Shown: positions 20,166 to 29,038 of the stretch, one piece after another
Layout of the letters: every line of letters starts with the position of its first letter
Numbering within the stretch: the first letter of the stretch is position 1
Origin: Xanthomonas sacchari
GTDB taxonomy: Bacteria; Pseudomonadota; Gammaproteobacteria; Xanthomonadales; Xanthomonadaceae
Length of the DNA: 64,000 bases
Assembly (NCBI RefSeq): GCF_040529065.1
Contig: NZ_CP132343.1
Coordinates: forward strand, 1,860,001 to 1,924,000
Reading direction: 5' to 3'
The notes under the pieces: generated by a model
Database searches by the model: none
Told to the model about the DNA's origin: nothing
The model's input: the letters and a program-made list of their open reading frames with translations, nothing else
Program-made: the position numbers and the translations under genes

Positions 20166-20969
20166 ATGCGCACATGTTCGATGATGCGGTGGACCGGGTT
20201 GCTCGGGCTGGCCTTGGCGCTGCCGCTGCCGGCCTGGGCCGCGATGCAGGCCAAGCCGGTGGAATGGCAGGTCGGCAAGGACAGTTTCAGCGGCGTGCTG
20301 GTCTACGATGATGCCGACCACGACAAGCGCCCGGGCCTGGTGATGGTGCCGAACTGGCGCGGCGTCAACGATTCCGCGGTGGAGAAGGCCAAGCGCCTGG
20401 CCGGCGACGACTACGTGGTGTTGGTGGCCGACGTCTACGGCAAGGGCAAGCGGCCGGCCAACGATGCCGAGGCCGGGCAGTTCGCCGGTGCGCTGAAGAA
20501 GGACCCGGCCACGCTGCGCGCACGCGCGTTGGCGGCGGTGGCGGCGCTGAAAGCGCAGGCCGGCAAGGCGCCGCTGGACCCGGCCAAGATCGGCGCGGTC
20601 GGTTTCTGCTTCGGTGGCACCACGGTGCTGGAACTGGTCCGTGCCGGTGCGCCACTGGCCGGTGTGGTCAGCCTGCATGGCGGCCTGGCCACCGCGGCCC
20701 CGGCGGCCGCGGGCAGCGCCAAGGCGCCGGTGCTGGTGCTCAACGGCGCCGACGACAAGAGCGTGAGCCGCGACGACATCGTCGCCTTCGAGCAGGAGAT
20801 GAACCGCGCCGGCGCCGACTGGCAGTTCGTCAACTTCAGCGGTGCCGTGCACTGCTTCGCCGAAGCTGACGCCAACAGCCCGCCGGGCTGCCAGTACAAC
20901 CCCCGCGCCGCCAAGCGCGCCTACCGGATGCTCGAGGACTTCTTCGAGGAGCGGTTCGGGCGGGAGTAG
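20166..20969 (+). CDS. periplasmic dienelactone hydrolase family protein
   Basis: 267 residues. A signal peptide (LGLALALPLPAWAA) precedes an alpha/beta hydrolase of the dienelactone hydrolase type. The nucleophile is cysteine C148 in GAVGFCFGGTT, the acid lies in LNGADDKSVS and the histidine in SGAVHCFAEAD. Known relatives hydrolyse dienelactones, but the secreted xanthomonad members have no defined substrate. ATG 20166 has a purine-rich ribosome site (GGGAGAAGGG). Confidence 0.9.
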   Translation: MRTCSMMRWTGLLGLALALPLPAWAAMQAKPVEWQVGKDSFSGVLVYDDADHDKRPGLVMVPNWRGVNDSAVEKAKRLAGDDYVVLVADVYGKGKRPANDAEAGQFAGALKKDPATLRARALAAVAALKAQAGKAPLDPAKIGAVGFCFGGTTVLELVRAGAPLAGVVSLHGGLATAAPAAAGSAKAPVLVLNGADDKSVSRDDIVAFEQEMNRAGADWQFVNFSGAVHCFAEADANSPPGCQYNPRAAKRAYRMLEDFFEERFGRE

Positions 20970-20980
20970 GGCGTGCCTCC

Positions 20981-21212
20981 GGGATTCGGGAGGTGCCTCG
21001 CGCTGCGTGCTTGGCGGGATTGGGGATTGGCAAAAGCGGTACATCGCGCTTTGCCAATTCCGCTGCGTAATCAGACCTAAGGCGTGTGCGCCGTTGACCT
21101 CAGCGGGGTGAGGCAGTAACGCGTCAGGCGTCAGCCAAGTCGCTCACGAATCCCGATTCCCGATTCCCCAATCCCTGTTTCAACGAATCCCGAATCCCGA
21201 CTCCCCAATCCC
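20981..21212. repeat. cluster of dispersed GGGATTSGGG repeats
   Basis: Forward copies at 20981-20991 and 21016-21030 face reverse copies at 21147-21175 and 21184-21212. The arrangement is an interrupted inverted repeat in the gap between the convergent hydrolase and ispB genes. I see no gene in the spacer. Confidence 0.8.
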
Positions 21213-21213
21213 C

Positions 21214-21234
21214 CCGGCGCGCAAAGCGCGCCGG
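21214..21234 (-). terminator. hairpin after ispB
   Basis: CCGGCGCGC-AAA-GCGCGCCGG, a perfect 9-bp stem immediately after the ispB stop codon. No T run follows, so it may act only weakly or protect the 3' end. Confidence 0.5.
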
Positions 21235-21235
21235 A

Positions 21236-22234
21236 TCAATGCTTCCGCGACACCGCGTACCGCGCCAGCCCGCGCAGGGCGGCCACGGCCTCGTTCTCGG
21301 GCAGGCCGTCCAGGGTGCGCTCGGCGGCGGCGGCGTAGTCGGCCGCGCGGCGGCGGCTGTAGTCGATGCCGCCGCTGGCTTCGATCGCCGCCAGCACCTC
21401 CGGCATCGCGCTGGCGTCGCCCTGTTCGACGATCTGGCGCAGGCGCGCGCGGGTGGCGTCGTCGGCATGCGCCATGGCGTGGATCAGCGGCAGCGTGGCC
21501 TTGCCCTCGGCCAGGTCGTCGCCCAGGTTCTTGCCGAGGTCGGCGGCGTCGGCGGTGTAGTCGAGCACGTCGTCGGCGATCTGGAACGCGTAACCCAACT
21601 GCATGCCGTAGTCGTACAGCCGCTGCTGCACGTCCTCGCTGGCGCCGGAGGCCAGCGCGCCAAGCCGGGTGCCGGCGGCGAACAGCACCGCGGTCTTGCG
21701 CTCGATCACGCGCAGGTAGGCGGCTTCGTCGGTGTCCGGGTTGTGCACGTGCAGCAGTTGCAGCACCTCGCCCTCGGCGATGCGGTTGGTGGTGTCGGCG
21801 AGCAGGCGCATCACCGCCATGCTGTCCAGTTCCACCATCAGCTGGAAGCTGCGCGAGTACAGGAAGTCGCCGACCAGCACGCTGGGCGCATTGCCCCACA
21901 GCGCGTTGGCGGTGCTGCGGCCGCGGCGCAGGTCCGATTCGTCGACCACGTCGTCGTGCAGCAGGGTCGAGGTGTGGATGAATTCGATGATCGCCGCCAA
22001 CTGGTGCTGCATCGGCCCGCCGGCGCCGCAGGCGCGGCCGGCCAGCACCACCAGCATCGGCCGCAGGCGCTTGCCGCCGGCGGAGACGATGTGGTCGGCG
22101 ATCTGGTTGATCAGCACGACGTCCGAAGCCAGGCGGCGGCGGATCAGGGCGTCCACCTCGGCCATGTCCGGCGCGGCGAGCATCTGGATCTGGGGCAGGC
22201 CCAGGGCGGAGCTGGGGGATTCGGCGATGCTCAT
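21236..22234 (-). CDS. ispB: octaprenyl diphosphate synthase-type polyprenyl synthetase
   Basis: 332 residues. Trans-polyprenyl diphosphate synthase that makes the long side chain of ubiquinone. Both aspartate-rich motifs are present: LLHDDVVDESDLRRG (first, DDxxD) and FQIADDVLDYTAD (second), with the GGKRLRPMLV substrate motif near residue 53. The small residues before the first motif (FIHTSTLLHDD) fit a long-chain enzyme. ATG 22234 is chosen because the family-like part begins soon after. A 16-codon upstream extension would be non-conserved. Confidence 0.93.
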   Translation of the reverse strand: MSIAESPSSALGLPQIQMLAAPDMAEVDALIRRRLASDVVLINQIADHIVSAGGKRLRPMLVVLAGRACGAGGPMQHQLAAIIEFIHTSTLLHDDVVDESDLRRGRSTANALWGNAPSVLVGDFLYSRSFQLMVELDSMAVMRLLADTTNRIAEGEVLQLLHVHNPDTDEAAYLRVIERKTAVLFAAGTRLGALASGASEDVQQRLYDYGMQLGYAFQIADDVLDYTADAADLGKNLGDDLAEGKATLPLIHAMAHADDATRARLRQIVEQGDASAMPEVLAAIEASGGIDYSRRRAADYAAAAERTLDGLPENEAVAALRGLARYAVSRKH

Positions 22235-22515
22235 GCGGACAGGACTGGAAACGTGCGCAAAGTATAGGGTGCGCGGCCACATCCGTCCCGCGGTTGGCCG
22301 CCGCCGGGGCCCGAAGGCTTGCCCCAGCTGGCTTTGCAGCGCCCTGCAGGGCGCGCGCGGGCAGGATTCCGACAGGCCGATGCGGCGTTTTCCGGGGCAC
22401 CGGCGGGCGCCTGGCGCAGGCCGGCCCAGCCCGGCGATGTTAGGATTGCTTCCCGAAATCTTCTTTACCGCTCTGCGCGCCCCCGGCCCGCGGAGACCCC
22501 AGACGGAAGCAGCTC

Positions 22516-23040
22516 ATGGCCCGCGGCATCAACAAAGTCATCCTCGTCGGCAACCTCGGCAACGATCCCGACACCAAGTACACCCAGGCCGGCATGGCCA
22601 TCACCCGGATCAGCCTGGCCACCACCAGCGTGCGCAAGGACCGCGACGGCAACCAGCAGGAACGCACCGAGTGGCATCGCGTGGTGTTTTTCGGAAAGCT
22701 CGGTGAGATCGCCGGCGAGTACCTGCGCAAGGGCAGCTCGGTCTATGTCGAAGGCTCGATCCGCTACGACAAGTACACCGGGCAGGACGGCGTGGAGAAG
22801 TACTCCACCGACATCGTCGCCGACGAGATGCAGATGCTCGGCGGCCGCGGCGAGGGCGGTGGTGGCGGCATGGGCGGCGGCGACCGTCCGCAGCGCTCGG
22901 CACCGCCGCGCCAGGAACGCTCCGGCATGGGCGGTGGCGGCGGTGGCGGCGGGCAGGATTACGCCCCGCGCCGGCAGCAGCCGGCCCCGCAGCAGTCCGC
23001 GCCGATGGACGACTTTGCGGACGACGACATCCCGTTCTGA
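22516..23040 (+). CDS. ssb: single-stranded DNA-binding protein
   Basis: 174 residues. The OB fold covers residues 1-110 (MARGINKVILVGNLGNDPDT, WHRVVFFGKLGEIA, GQDGVEKYSTDIVADEMQML). A Gly/Gln/Pro-rich linker follows, ending in the acidic tip DDDIPF that recruits repair and replication partners. The length is usual for gamma-proteobacterial SSB. It is divergent from ispB. The 280-base gap between them contains only a GCGCCCTGCAGGGCGC palindrome at 22339-22354, no SOS box. Confidence 0.96.
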   Translation: MARGINKVILVGNLGNDPDTKYTQAGMAITRISLATTSVRKDRDGNQQERTEWHRVVFFGKLGEIAGEYLRKGSSVYVEGSIRYDKYTGQDGVEKYSTDIVADEMQMLGGRGEGGGGGMGGGDRPQRSAPPRQERSGMGGGGGGGGQDYAPRRQQPAPQQSAPMDDFADDDIPF

Positions 23041-23066
23041 TTCCTGGTGGTTCTGCGATGCAGACA

Positions 23067-23106
23067 AACCCCGGCAAGCCAGTGTGCTTGCCGGGGTTTT
23101 CTTTTT
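23067..23106 (+). terminator. rho-independent terminator of ssb
   Basis: AACCCCGGCAAGC and GCTTGCCGGGGTT form a 13-bp stem around a 6-base loop, followed by TTCTTTTT. It is 27 bases after the ssb stop. Confidence 0.93.
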
Positions 23107-23368
23107 GCACGAGATGGTTTCCTTTCTGCCGGCCTGGGCCCTGTGTTCTTCGCGGAGAGGGTGTAAACGAAGGGCGATGGGCATCGGGGTGGGCCCAAGC
23201 GTGCGTGCACGCGGCGAGTGTCCCGCTGTTCTCGCCTTCGCTGAACCGGATTGATCGCCGAGCGCGGCTTCGCTTGCCGTCGCCTCGCGCAACACCTTGG
23301 CGCGGTGTCTCGTGCCGAATGCATGCTGTCGCTCGTGCAGGCCGGCGTGGCCGGACGGACCAGGCGTC

Positions 23369-23433
23369 GTAGGAGCGGCTTTCAGCCGCGACGGCTTTCC
23401 GGGAAAGTCTGTTGCGGCTAAAGCCGCTCCTAC
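23369..23433. repeat. REP-type palindrome (GTAGGAGCGGCTTTCAGCCGC)
   Basis: Third dispersed family: outer arms GTAGGAGCGGCTTT and AAAGCCGCTCCTAC enclose an inner TTTCCGGGAAA palindrome. Other copies lie at 45301-45364, 50094-50155, 53553-53619 and 58629-58708. It is the only recognisable element in the long gene-free stretch 23107-23759. Confidence 0.85.
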
Positions 23434-23759
23434 GGAAAAGCACATTGGCGGCGCTTGCCGCTACGCCACGATCCGCGCTCAATGAATGCGCGTGGCGGCG
23501 TGGTAGGGATGCCTGAGACGCCCAGTCGGTCGAATCCGCCATCCCAGCCACCTTGCAGGCAGTCGAACGCCATGGGAGTGCGGTTTCACCGGCTGTCACC
23601 ATGCTTCACCACGTGACGATGTCACGCGCGTGTCAGCCAGCTCTTCGCTGCATATCCGCTCGGCTACCTCCTCGTGCAACGCCGGGCTCCATCTTCGTCA
23701 CGCGGCGATCGACGCGACAGTTGTTGTGCTCTGCAGCATGGGTTTTCGTGCACCGCGTC

Positions 23760-23789
23760 TTGCAAAAAACGCATTTCCTCCCGTATGGT
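23760..23789 (+). promoter_or_regulatory. candidate promoter of the sugar-oxidation operon
   Basis: TTGCAA (23760-23765) and TATGGT (23784-23789) are spaced by 18 bases, a plausible -35/-10 pair. The LacI-type palindrome begins at the last base of the -10 box, so a bound repressor would cover the transcription start. Confidence 0.45.
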
Positions 23790-23802
23790 TCAATCGATTG
23801 AA
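23789..23802. promoter_or_regulatory. LacI-type operator upstream of the plus-strand operon
   Basis: TTCAATCGATTGAA is a perfect 14-bp palindrome with the central CG typical of LacI-family operators. The same core, CAATCGATTG, recurs only at 32490-32499, beside the lacI-type gene. Two sites in one locus, each ahead of a catabolic arm, strongly suggests a shared repressor. Confidence 0.7.
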
Positions 23803-23850
23803 TCGCGGCGATTCGTCAGCGTTTGAACCGGTTGGGAGGCCGGAAGGTGG

Positions 23851-24747
23851 ATGTCTATCCATTCGATCGGACCGGCGCCGGCCTCGGGGTTCACGCGGCG
23901 CGAGGCGCTGCGCATGGCGGTTGCCGGGAGCCTTGGCCTGGGGGCAGCGGGCGTGTTGCCGGCACTCGCTGCCGACACGCCGCTCAAGGGCAACCTGAAG
24001 CAGTCCGTCGCCCGCTGGACGTTTCCGCAGCTGTCGGTCGCCCAGCTTTGCCAGGTGGTGAAGGGCCTCGGGTTTGCCGCCATCGATCTGGTAGGGCCGG
24101 CGGATTGGCCCACCCTGAAGGCGCATGGCGTGCACAGCGCGATGTGCAACGGCGCGGAACTCGGCCTGGACAAGGGCTTCGCCGGCAGCCAGTTCCACGA
24201 CGAGTTGGTCGCGCGCTACACGCGGCACATCGACCTGGTGGCCGATGCCGGCTATCGCAACCTCATCTGTTTTTCCGGAAATCGGAATGGCATGGATCCG
24301 CAGGAAGGCATGGCCCACGCCGAAGCCGGGCTCAAGCGCATTCTCGGCCATGCCGAGAAGCGCGATGTCGTGCTGGTGATGGAGCTGCTGAACTCCAAGG
24401 TCGATCATCACGACTATCTGTGCGATCACTCGGCCTGGGGCATGGAGCTGTGCCAGCGGATCGGCTCGGACCATTTCGGCCTGCTGTACGACATCTACCA
24501 CATGCAGATCATGGAGGGCGACATCATCGCCACCATCGGCAAGCATCACGCGTGCTTCAAGCATTACCACACCGCCGGCGTTCCGGGCCGGCACGAGATC
24601 GGGGACGCTCAGGAGCTCCACTATCCCGCCATCTGTCGCGCGATCCGCGACACCGGTTTCGATGGTTATCTGGCCCAGGAATTCGTTCCCACGGCGCCGG
24701 ATCCCGTCGGCTCGCTGCGCGAGGCGATCCGCCTCTGCGACGTCTGA
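23851..24747 (+). CDS. Tat-exported TIM-barrel sugar isomerase/epimerase-like protein
   Basis: 298 residues. The N-terminus TRREALRMAVAGSLGLGAAG is a twin-arginine signal, so the enzyme acts in the periplasm. The rest is an AP-endonuclease-2 / xylose-isomerase-like TIM barrel with metal-site residues in VVLVMELLNSK (Glu), LLYDIYHMQIMEGD (Asp/His) and HYHTAGVPGRHEIG, ending AQEFVP (Glu). It is similar to hydroxypyruvate isomerase-type proteins. First gene after the operator. In this context it may isomerise an oxidised sugar. Confidence 0.85.
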   Translation: MSIHSIGPAPASGFTRREALRMAVAGSLGLGAAGVLPALAADTPLKGNLKQSVARWTFPQLSVAQLCQVVKGLGFAAIDLVGPADWPTLKAHGVHSAMCNGAELGLDKGFAGSQFHDELVARYTRHIDLVADAGYRNLICFSGNRNGMDPQEGMAHAEAGLKRILGHAEKRDVVLVMELLNSKVDHHDYLCDHSAWGMELCQRIGSDHFGLLYDIYHMQIMEGDIIATIGKHHACFKHYHTAGVPGRHEIGDAQELHYPAICRAIRDTGFDGYLAQEFVPTAPDPVGSLREAIRLCDV

Positions 24748-24777
24748 AACGCTATCCACCCAGGTGAAGTAGAACCC

Positions 24778-26463
24778 ATGGCAGACAATCATTACGACGC
24801 CATCGTCGTTGGCTCGGGAATCAGTGGCGGTTGGGCGGCGAAGGAGCTGACCGAGAAGGGACTCAAGGTCCTGATGCTGGAACGCGGACGCAACATCGAG
24901 CACGTCAAGGACTACGTCAACGCGATGAAGGAGGCGTGGGACTTCCCGCACCGCAACCGACCCACCCAGGCGATGAAGGCCGCTCATCCGGTGCTGATGC
25001 GCGACTACGGCCTGGTCGAGAACCTGCAGGGGATGTGGGCCGACGAACAGGAATCGCCCTATACCGAGATCAAGCGATTCGACTGGTTCCGCGGCTACCA
25101 CGTCGGCGGCCGCTCGCTGATGTGGGGACGGCAGAGCTATCGCCTGTCGGACCTGGATTTCGAGGCGAACCTCAAGGACGGCATCGCCACCGATTGGCCG
25201 ATCCGCTACGCCGACATCGCGCCCTGGTACGACCACGTGGAGAAGTTCGCCGGCATCGCCGGCACGCGCGAGGGACTGGACGTGTTGCCGGACGGCGAGT
25301 TCCTGCCGCCGATCCCGCTGAACATCGTCGAGAAGGACGTCGCTGCGCGGATCCAGAAGGCCTTCGGCGGCACCCGGCACCTGATCCACTCGCGCACCGC
25401 CAACATCACCCAGCCCAAGGTCGAGCAGGGCCGCGTCAACTGCCAGTACCGCAACAAGTGCATCCTGGGCTGTCCCTTCGGCGCCTATTTCTCGACCCAG
25501 TCGGCCACGCTGCCGGCGGCGATGAAGACGGGCAACCTGACCCTGCGGCCGTTCTCGATCGTCAAGGAAGTGCTCTACGACAAGGACCGCAAGCGCGCGC
25601 GCGGCGTGGAGATCATCGACGCCGAGAGCGGACAGACCTACCAGTACACGGCCAAGGTCGTCTTCCTCAACGCGTCCTCGTTCAACTCGACCTGGCTGCT
25701 GATGAACTCGGCCACCGACGTGTGGGACGGCGGACTGGGGTCGTCGTCCGGCGAGCTCGGGCACAACGTGATGGACCATCATTTCGGCGCCGGTGCTTCC
25801 GGCCGGGTCGAGGGCTACGAGGACAAGTACTACTTCGGCCGTCGTCCCTGCGGCTTCTACATTCCGCGGTTCCGCAACATCGCCGCGGACAAGCGCGGCT
25901 ACCTGCGCGGCTTCGGCTACCAGGGTGGCGCCAGCCGCACCGGCTGGTCGCGCGAGATCGCCGAACTGAACATCGGCGCCGACCTGAAGGAGGCGCTGAC
26001 CCTGCCGGGCGACTGGCGCATCGGCATGACCGGCTTCGGCGAAATGCTGCCCCACCACGACAACGCGATTCGCCTGGATCCGCAGCGCAAGGACAAATGG
26101 GGGCTGCCGGTGCTGGCGATGGACGTGGCCATGCGCGAGAACGAAAAGGCCATGCGCAAGGACATGGCTGCCGACGCCGCCGAGATGCTGGAGGCGGCCG
26201 GCGTCAAGGACGTGAAGATGCACGATTCCGACTACGCGCCTGGCAAGGGCATCCACGAGATGGGCACCGCGCGCATGGGCCGGGACCGCAAGAACTCCGT
26301 GCTGAACCAGTACAACCAGGTGTGGGACGCGCCGAACGTCTACGTGACCGACGGCGCCTGCATGACCTCCAGCGCCTGCGTGAACCCTTCGCTGACCTAC
26401 ATGGCGCTGACCGCCCGTGCCGCCGATCATGCGGTGCGCGAATTGAAAGCGGGGAACCTGTGA
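24778..26463 (+). CDS. GMC family FAD-dependent sugar dehydrogenase, catalytic subunit
   Basis: 561 residues. The FAD-binding loop VVGSGISGGWAAKELTEKG is at the N-terminus and the C-terminal GMC block has HEMGTARMG and ACVNPSLTYMALTARAADH. Cysteines C222, C228 and C232 (NCQYRNKCILGCPFG) match in spacing the [3Fe-4S] site of the Burkholderia FAD glucose dehydrogenase catalytic subunit. The next gene encodes the small subunit and a cytochrome c gene lies nearby. Together this fits a periplasmic glucoside 3-dehydrogenase-type complex that oxidises the sugar ring and feeds the respiratory chain. Confidence 0.88.
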   Translation: MADNHYDAIVVGSGISGGWAAKELTEKGLKVLMLERGRNIEHVKDYVNAMKEAWDFPHRNRPTQAMKAAHPVLMRDYGLVENLQGMWADEQESPYTEIKRFDWFRGYHVGGRSLMWGRQSYRLSDLDFEANLKDGIATDWPIRYADIAPWYDHVEKFAGIAGTREGLDVLPDGEFLPPIPLNIVEKDVAARIQKAFGGTRHLIHSRTANITQPKVEQGRVNCQYRNKCILGCPFGAYFSTQSATLPAAMKTGNLTLRPFSIVKEVLYDKDRKRARGVEIIDAESGQTYQYTAKVVFLNASSFNSTWLLMNSATDVWDGGLGSSSGELGHNVMDHHFGAGASGRVEGYEDKYYFGRRPCGFYIPRFRNIAADKRGYLRGFGYQGGASRTGWSREIAELNIGADLKEALTLPGDWRIGMTGFGEMLPHHDNAIRLDPQRKDKWGLPVLAMDVAMRENEKAMRKDMAADAAEMLEAAGVKDVKMHDSDYAPGKGIHEMGTARMGRDRKNSVLNQYNQVWDAPNVYVTDGACMTSSACVNPSLTYMALTARAADHAVRELKAGNL

Positions 26464-27035
26464 TGGAACGTCGCGAACTGCTGAAGATGATCTTCGCCGC
26501 CACGGGCGCGGCCATGGTCGGCCTGCCCGCGCTCGTCCATGGCCAGGCACCGGCCGCGGGGGCGAAGGCGCTGTTCACCGCCGCGGATATCGGCACCCTG
26601 GACGAGATCGCCGAGACCATCCTGCCGCGGACCAAGACGCCGGGGGCGAAGGACGCCGCTGCGGGCGCGTTCATGGCGAAATTCGTCACCGACTGCTACA
26701 CCGCCCGGCAGCAGGCGACGTTCCGCGCCGGTCTGGCCGAGATCGACAAACGTGCCGGCGGCCGCTTCGTCTCGCTCACGCCGCAGGCGCGCACCGAGTT
26801 GCTGCGCGCCCTGGATGCGGAAGCCAGGACGCACGCCGTCGACGTGACCGATACCGGTACCGCCGAAGCGGCGGACGCGATGCCGCATCCCTTCACGATG
26901 CTCAAGCAGCTGACCATCTTCGGTTTCTTCACTTCCGAGATCGGTGCGACCGACGTGCTGCGCTACGTTGCCGTGCCGGGCCGCTACGAGGACATCACCT
27001 ATGTCCCCGGCACGCCTGCCTGGGCAACCAGTTGA
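26463..27035 (+). CDS. gluconate 2-dehydrogenase subunit 3 family protein
   Basis: 190 residues. The N-terminus MERRELLKMIFAATGAAMVG has a twin-arginine-like export signal, which also carries the partner catalytic subunit, as in FAD-dependent glucose and gluconate dehydrogenases. The mature part contains DIGTLDEIAETILPRTKTPGAKDA and the family-typical HPFTMLKQLTIFGFFTSEIGA. The start overlaps the dehydrogenase stop (TGATG), indicating coupled synthesis of a complex. Confidence 0.88.
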   Translation: MERRELLKMIFAATGAAMVGLPALVHGQAPAAGAKALFTAADIGTLDEIAETILPRTKTPGAKDAAAGAFMAKFVTDCYTARQQATFRAGLAEIDKRAGGRFVSLTPQARTELLRALDAEARTHAVDVTDTGTAEAADAMPHPFTMLKQLTIFGFFTSEIGATDVLRYVAVPGRYEDITYVPGTPAWATS

Positions 27036-27078
27036 TGCACCGCCACGCTTCGCCATCCCCTCCTTGCCTGGAAACACG

Positions 27079-27822
27079 ATGACCAGATCCCTGCTGATGG
27101 CGGCCTGCCTGCTGGCCACCGCGCCTGCGTTCGCGCAGGCCGACGCCGACCCCGCGCGCGATCCGACCAAGACCGAAGTGTGGAAGCCCGTGCCCGCGAT
27201 GGTGGCCACGCCTGCGGGCCGCGCGCCCTCCGACGCGATCGTGCTGTTCGATGGCAAGGATCTGTCGGCCTGGGAGTCGGAGCAGGGCGGACGCGTGCCC
27301 TGGAGCGTCGCCGACGGCGCAATGACCGTGGTGCCGGGCAGCAACGGCATCCGCACCAAGCAAGGCTTCTGCGACATCCAGTTGCACGTGGAATGGCGTA
27401 CGCCCACCGCGACGCGCGGATTCGACGGCCAGCAGCGCGGGAACAGCGGCATCTTCCTGCAGGAACGCTATGAGTTGCAGGTGCTCGACAGCTACGACAA
27501 CCCCACCTATGCCAATGGCCAGGCCGGTGCCATCTACAAGCAGGCCATTCCGCTGGTGAATGCCTCGCGTGCGCCGGGCCAGTGGCAGGCGTACGACATC
27601 ATCTGGAAGGCGCCGCGCTTCTCGCAGGGCGGCGGACTCACGTCGCCCGCCCGCATCACCGTCCTGCACAACGGCGTGCTGGTGCAGAACGACACCGTGC
27701 TGTCGGGCAAGACCGAGTACATCGGCGCGCCGTCGTATGCGCCGCATGCCTGCGCACCGATCCTGCTGCAGGAGCACGACTCCAAGGTCAGCTACCGCAA
27801 TATCTGGGTGCGCGAACTGTAG
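27079..27822 (+). CDS. secreted DUF1080 (3-keto-disaccharide hydrolase-like) protein
   Basis: 247 residues with a signal peptide (TRSLLMAACLLATAPAFAQ). The DUF1080 concanavalin-like fold shows AIVLFDGKDLSAWE, FCDIQLHVEWRTP, GNSGIFLQERYELQVLDSYD and GQWQAYDIIWKAPRF, all standard for the family. Some DUF1080 proteins cleave 3-keto-glycosides, and co-location with a glycoside dehydrogenase supports that role here. Last gene of the plus-strand arm; it converges on the cytochrome gene. Confidence 0.88.
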   Translation: MTRSLLMAACLLATAPAFAQADADPARDPTKTEVWKPVPAMVATPAGRAPSDAIVLFDGKDLSAWESEQGGRVPWSVADGAMTVVPGSNGIRTKQGFCDIQLHVEWRTPTATRGFDGQQRGNSGIFLQERYELQVLDSYDNPTYANGQAGAIYKQAIPLVNASRAPGQWQAYDIIWKAPRFSQGGGLTSPARITVLHNGVLVQNDTVLSGKTEYIGAPSYAPHACAPILLQEHDSKVSYRNIWVREL

Positions 27823-27849
27823 GGCCCGCGCCCAGTCGGCACGGGTCGC

Positions 27850-28146
27850 CTACTGCGCCAGGAAGCTGGCAAGGTCGTCCACGTCCTGCTGCGACAGCTG
27901 CGAGAACGGCGGCATCAATCCGCCGCCGTTGCGGATCTTCTCCTTGATCTGCGCGGGCTGCAGTCGCTTGCCCACGTCGGTCAGCGCAGGGAAGGTGGGC
28001 GGGACGCCGCCGCGATTCGCACCGTGGCAGGCCGTGCAGTGGTTCGCGTAGAGCTGCGCGCCGGCCGTCGGGTCGCCCTTGGCCCACGCCGTGCTCGCCA
28101 GCGTCGTCCCCATCAGCACCACGGCCATCGTCAGGATCCTGTTCAA
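27850..28146 (-). CDS. periplasmic c-type cytochrome
   Basis: 98 residues. A signal peptide (LTMAVVLMGTTLASTAWA) precedes one haem c site, C37-T-A-C40-H41, and the axial methionine is likely M78 in GGGLMPPFSQL. It is a class I monohaem cytochrome and the probable electron acceptor of the GMC dehydrogenase encoded on the other strand. It is the last gene of the minus-strand arm that starts near 32472. Confidence 0.92.
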   Translation of the reverse strand: MNRILTMAVVLMGTTLASTAWAKGDPTAGAQLYANHCTACHGANRGGVPPTFPALTDVGKRLQPAQIKEKIRNGGGLMPPFSQLSQQDVDDLASFLAQ

Positions 28147-28164
28147 GCGGGACTCCTCTGCTGA

Positions 28165-29019
28165 CTAACGCGGCTTGGCGGCGGGCAGGTGTTCACGCAG
28201 GTACTCGGCCCCGGTCTTGATGACGGTGGCCGGGTCGCGTGGCTGGTCGTGCTCGATGATGTACCACTGCACGCCGCTCCCCGCCGCGGCAGGCAGGATC
28301 GCGCTCCAGTTCAGGACGCCCTTGCCGACCGCGGCGAAGCCGCCTTCGTCTGCGGCCTGGCCTTTAGGTGCGTTGTCCTTGGCATGGACCGCGAACATGC
28401 GGCCCTTGAACTTGCCCAGCATCGCCGCCGGGTCGTAGCCCGCACGCGCGACCCAGGCCAGGTCCAGCTCGCTCTGGAGGTCGGGGCCCGCCGCGGCGAA
28501 CAGCAGTTCCAGGCCGGTCTTGCCATTGAAGTCGACCAGCTCGAAATCGTGGTTGTGATAGGCCAGGCGCATGCCCTTGGCGCGCACCTGTTTCGCGAGC
28601 TGGCCCAGTTCCTTGCCCAGTGCGGTCCAGCCTGCGGCATCGGTGGGGCGCTCCTTCTGGTCCAGGTAAGGCACCACCAGCGTCGTGTTGCCGATCGAGC
28701 GGTTGAAAGCCACCGCCCCGTCGAGGTCCTTGCGCAGGTCGGCCAGCTGGACGTGCGAGGAGATCGCCTTGATCGCATACTTGTCCAGCAATTGCTTGAG
28801 TTCCACCGCGCTCACGTTCTGCGTGCCGACCGTTTCCACCGCGCCCACACCCGCGTCGTGGACGATCTTCAACTGCTGGTCGAGCGAGCCGGCGTTGCGC
28901 AGCGTGTACATCTGCACCGCGATGGGGGCCTGCGGACCGGCGACGTCGTGTGCGAAGGCGGGCAGGGCCACGAGGAGCAGCAGTGCGAGGGTTGCGGTTC
29001 TGCGTGTCGGTGTGTTCAT
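28165..29019 (-). CDS. secreted TIM-barrel sugar isomerase/epimerase-like protein
   Basis: 284 residues with a signal peptide (TATLALLLLVALPAFA). The barrel carries MYTLRNAGSLDQQLKIVHDAG, GMRLAYHNHDFELVDFNGKTG (metal/sugar site, His and Glu), ELDLAWVARAGYDP and MFAVHAKDN, ending IIEHDQPRDP. This is the pattern of periplasmic sugar phosphate isomerase/epimerase family members in Bacteroidetes and xanthomonads. The substrate is unknown. It lies between the cytochrome and the Gfo/Idh/MocA gene on one strand. Confidence 0.87.
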   Translation of the reverse strand: MNTPTRRTATLALLLLVALPAFAHDVAGPQAPIAVQMYTLRNAGSLDQQLKIVHDAGVGAVETVGTQNVSAVELKQLLDKYAIKAISSHVQLADLRKDLDGAVAFNRSIGNTTLVVPYLDQKERPTDAAGWTALGKELGQLAKQVRAKGMRLAYHNHDFELVDFNGKTGLELLFAAAGPDLQSELDLAWVARAGYDPAAMLGKFKGRMFAVHAKDNAPKGQAADEGGFAAVGKGVLNWSAILPAAAGSGVQWYIIEHDQPRDPATVIKTGAEYLREHLPAAKPR

Positions 29020-29038
29020 CAGGAAGTCCTCCCGGGAG

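Noticed and set aside
22339-22354. GCGCCCTGCAGGGCGC palindrome upstream of ssb as an SOS operator
   Set aside because: It does not resemble LexA boxes known from Xanthomonas or E. coli and lies in generally GC-rich DNA.
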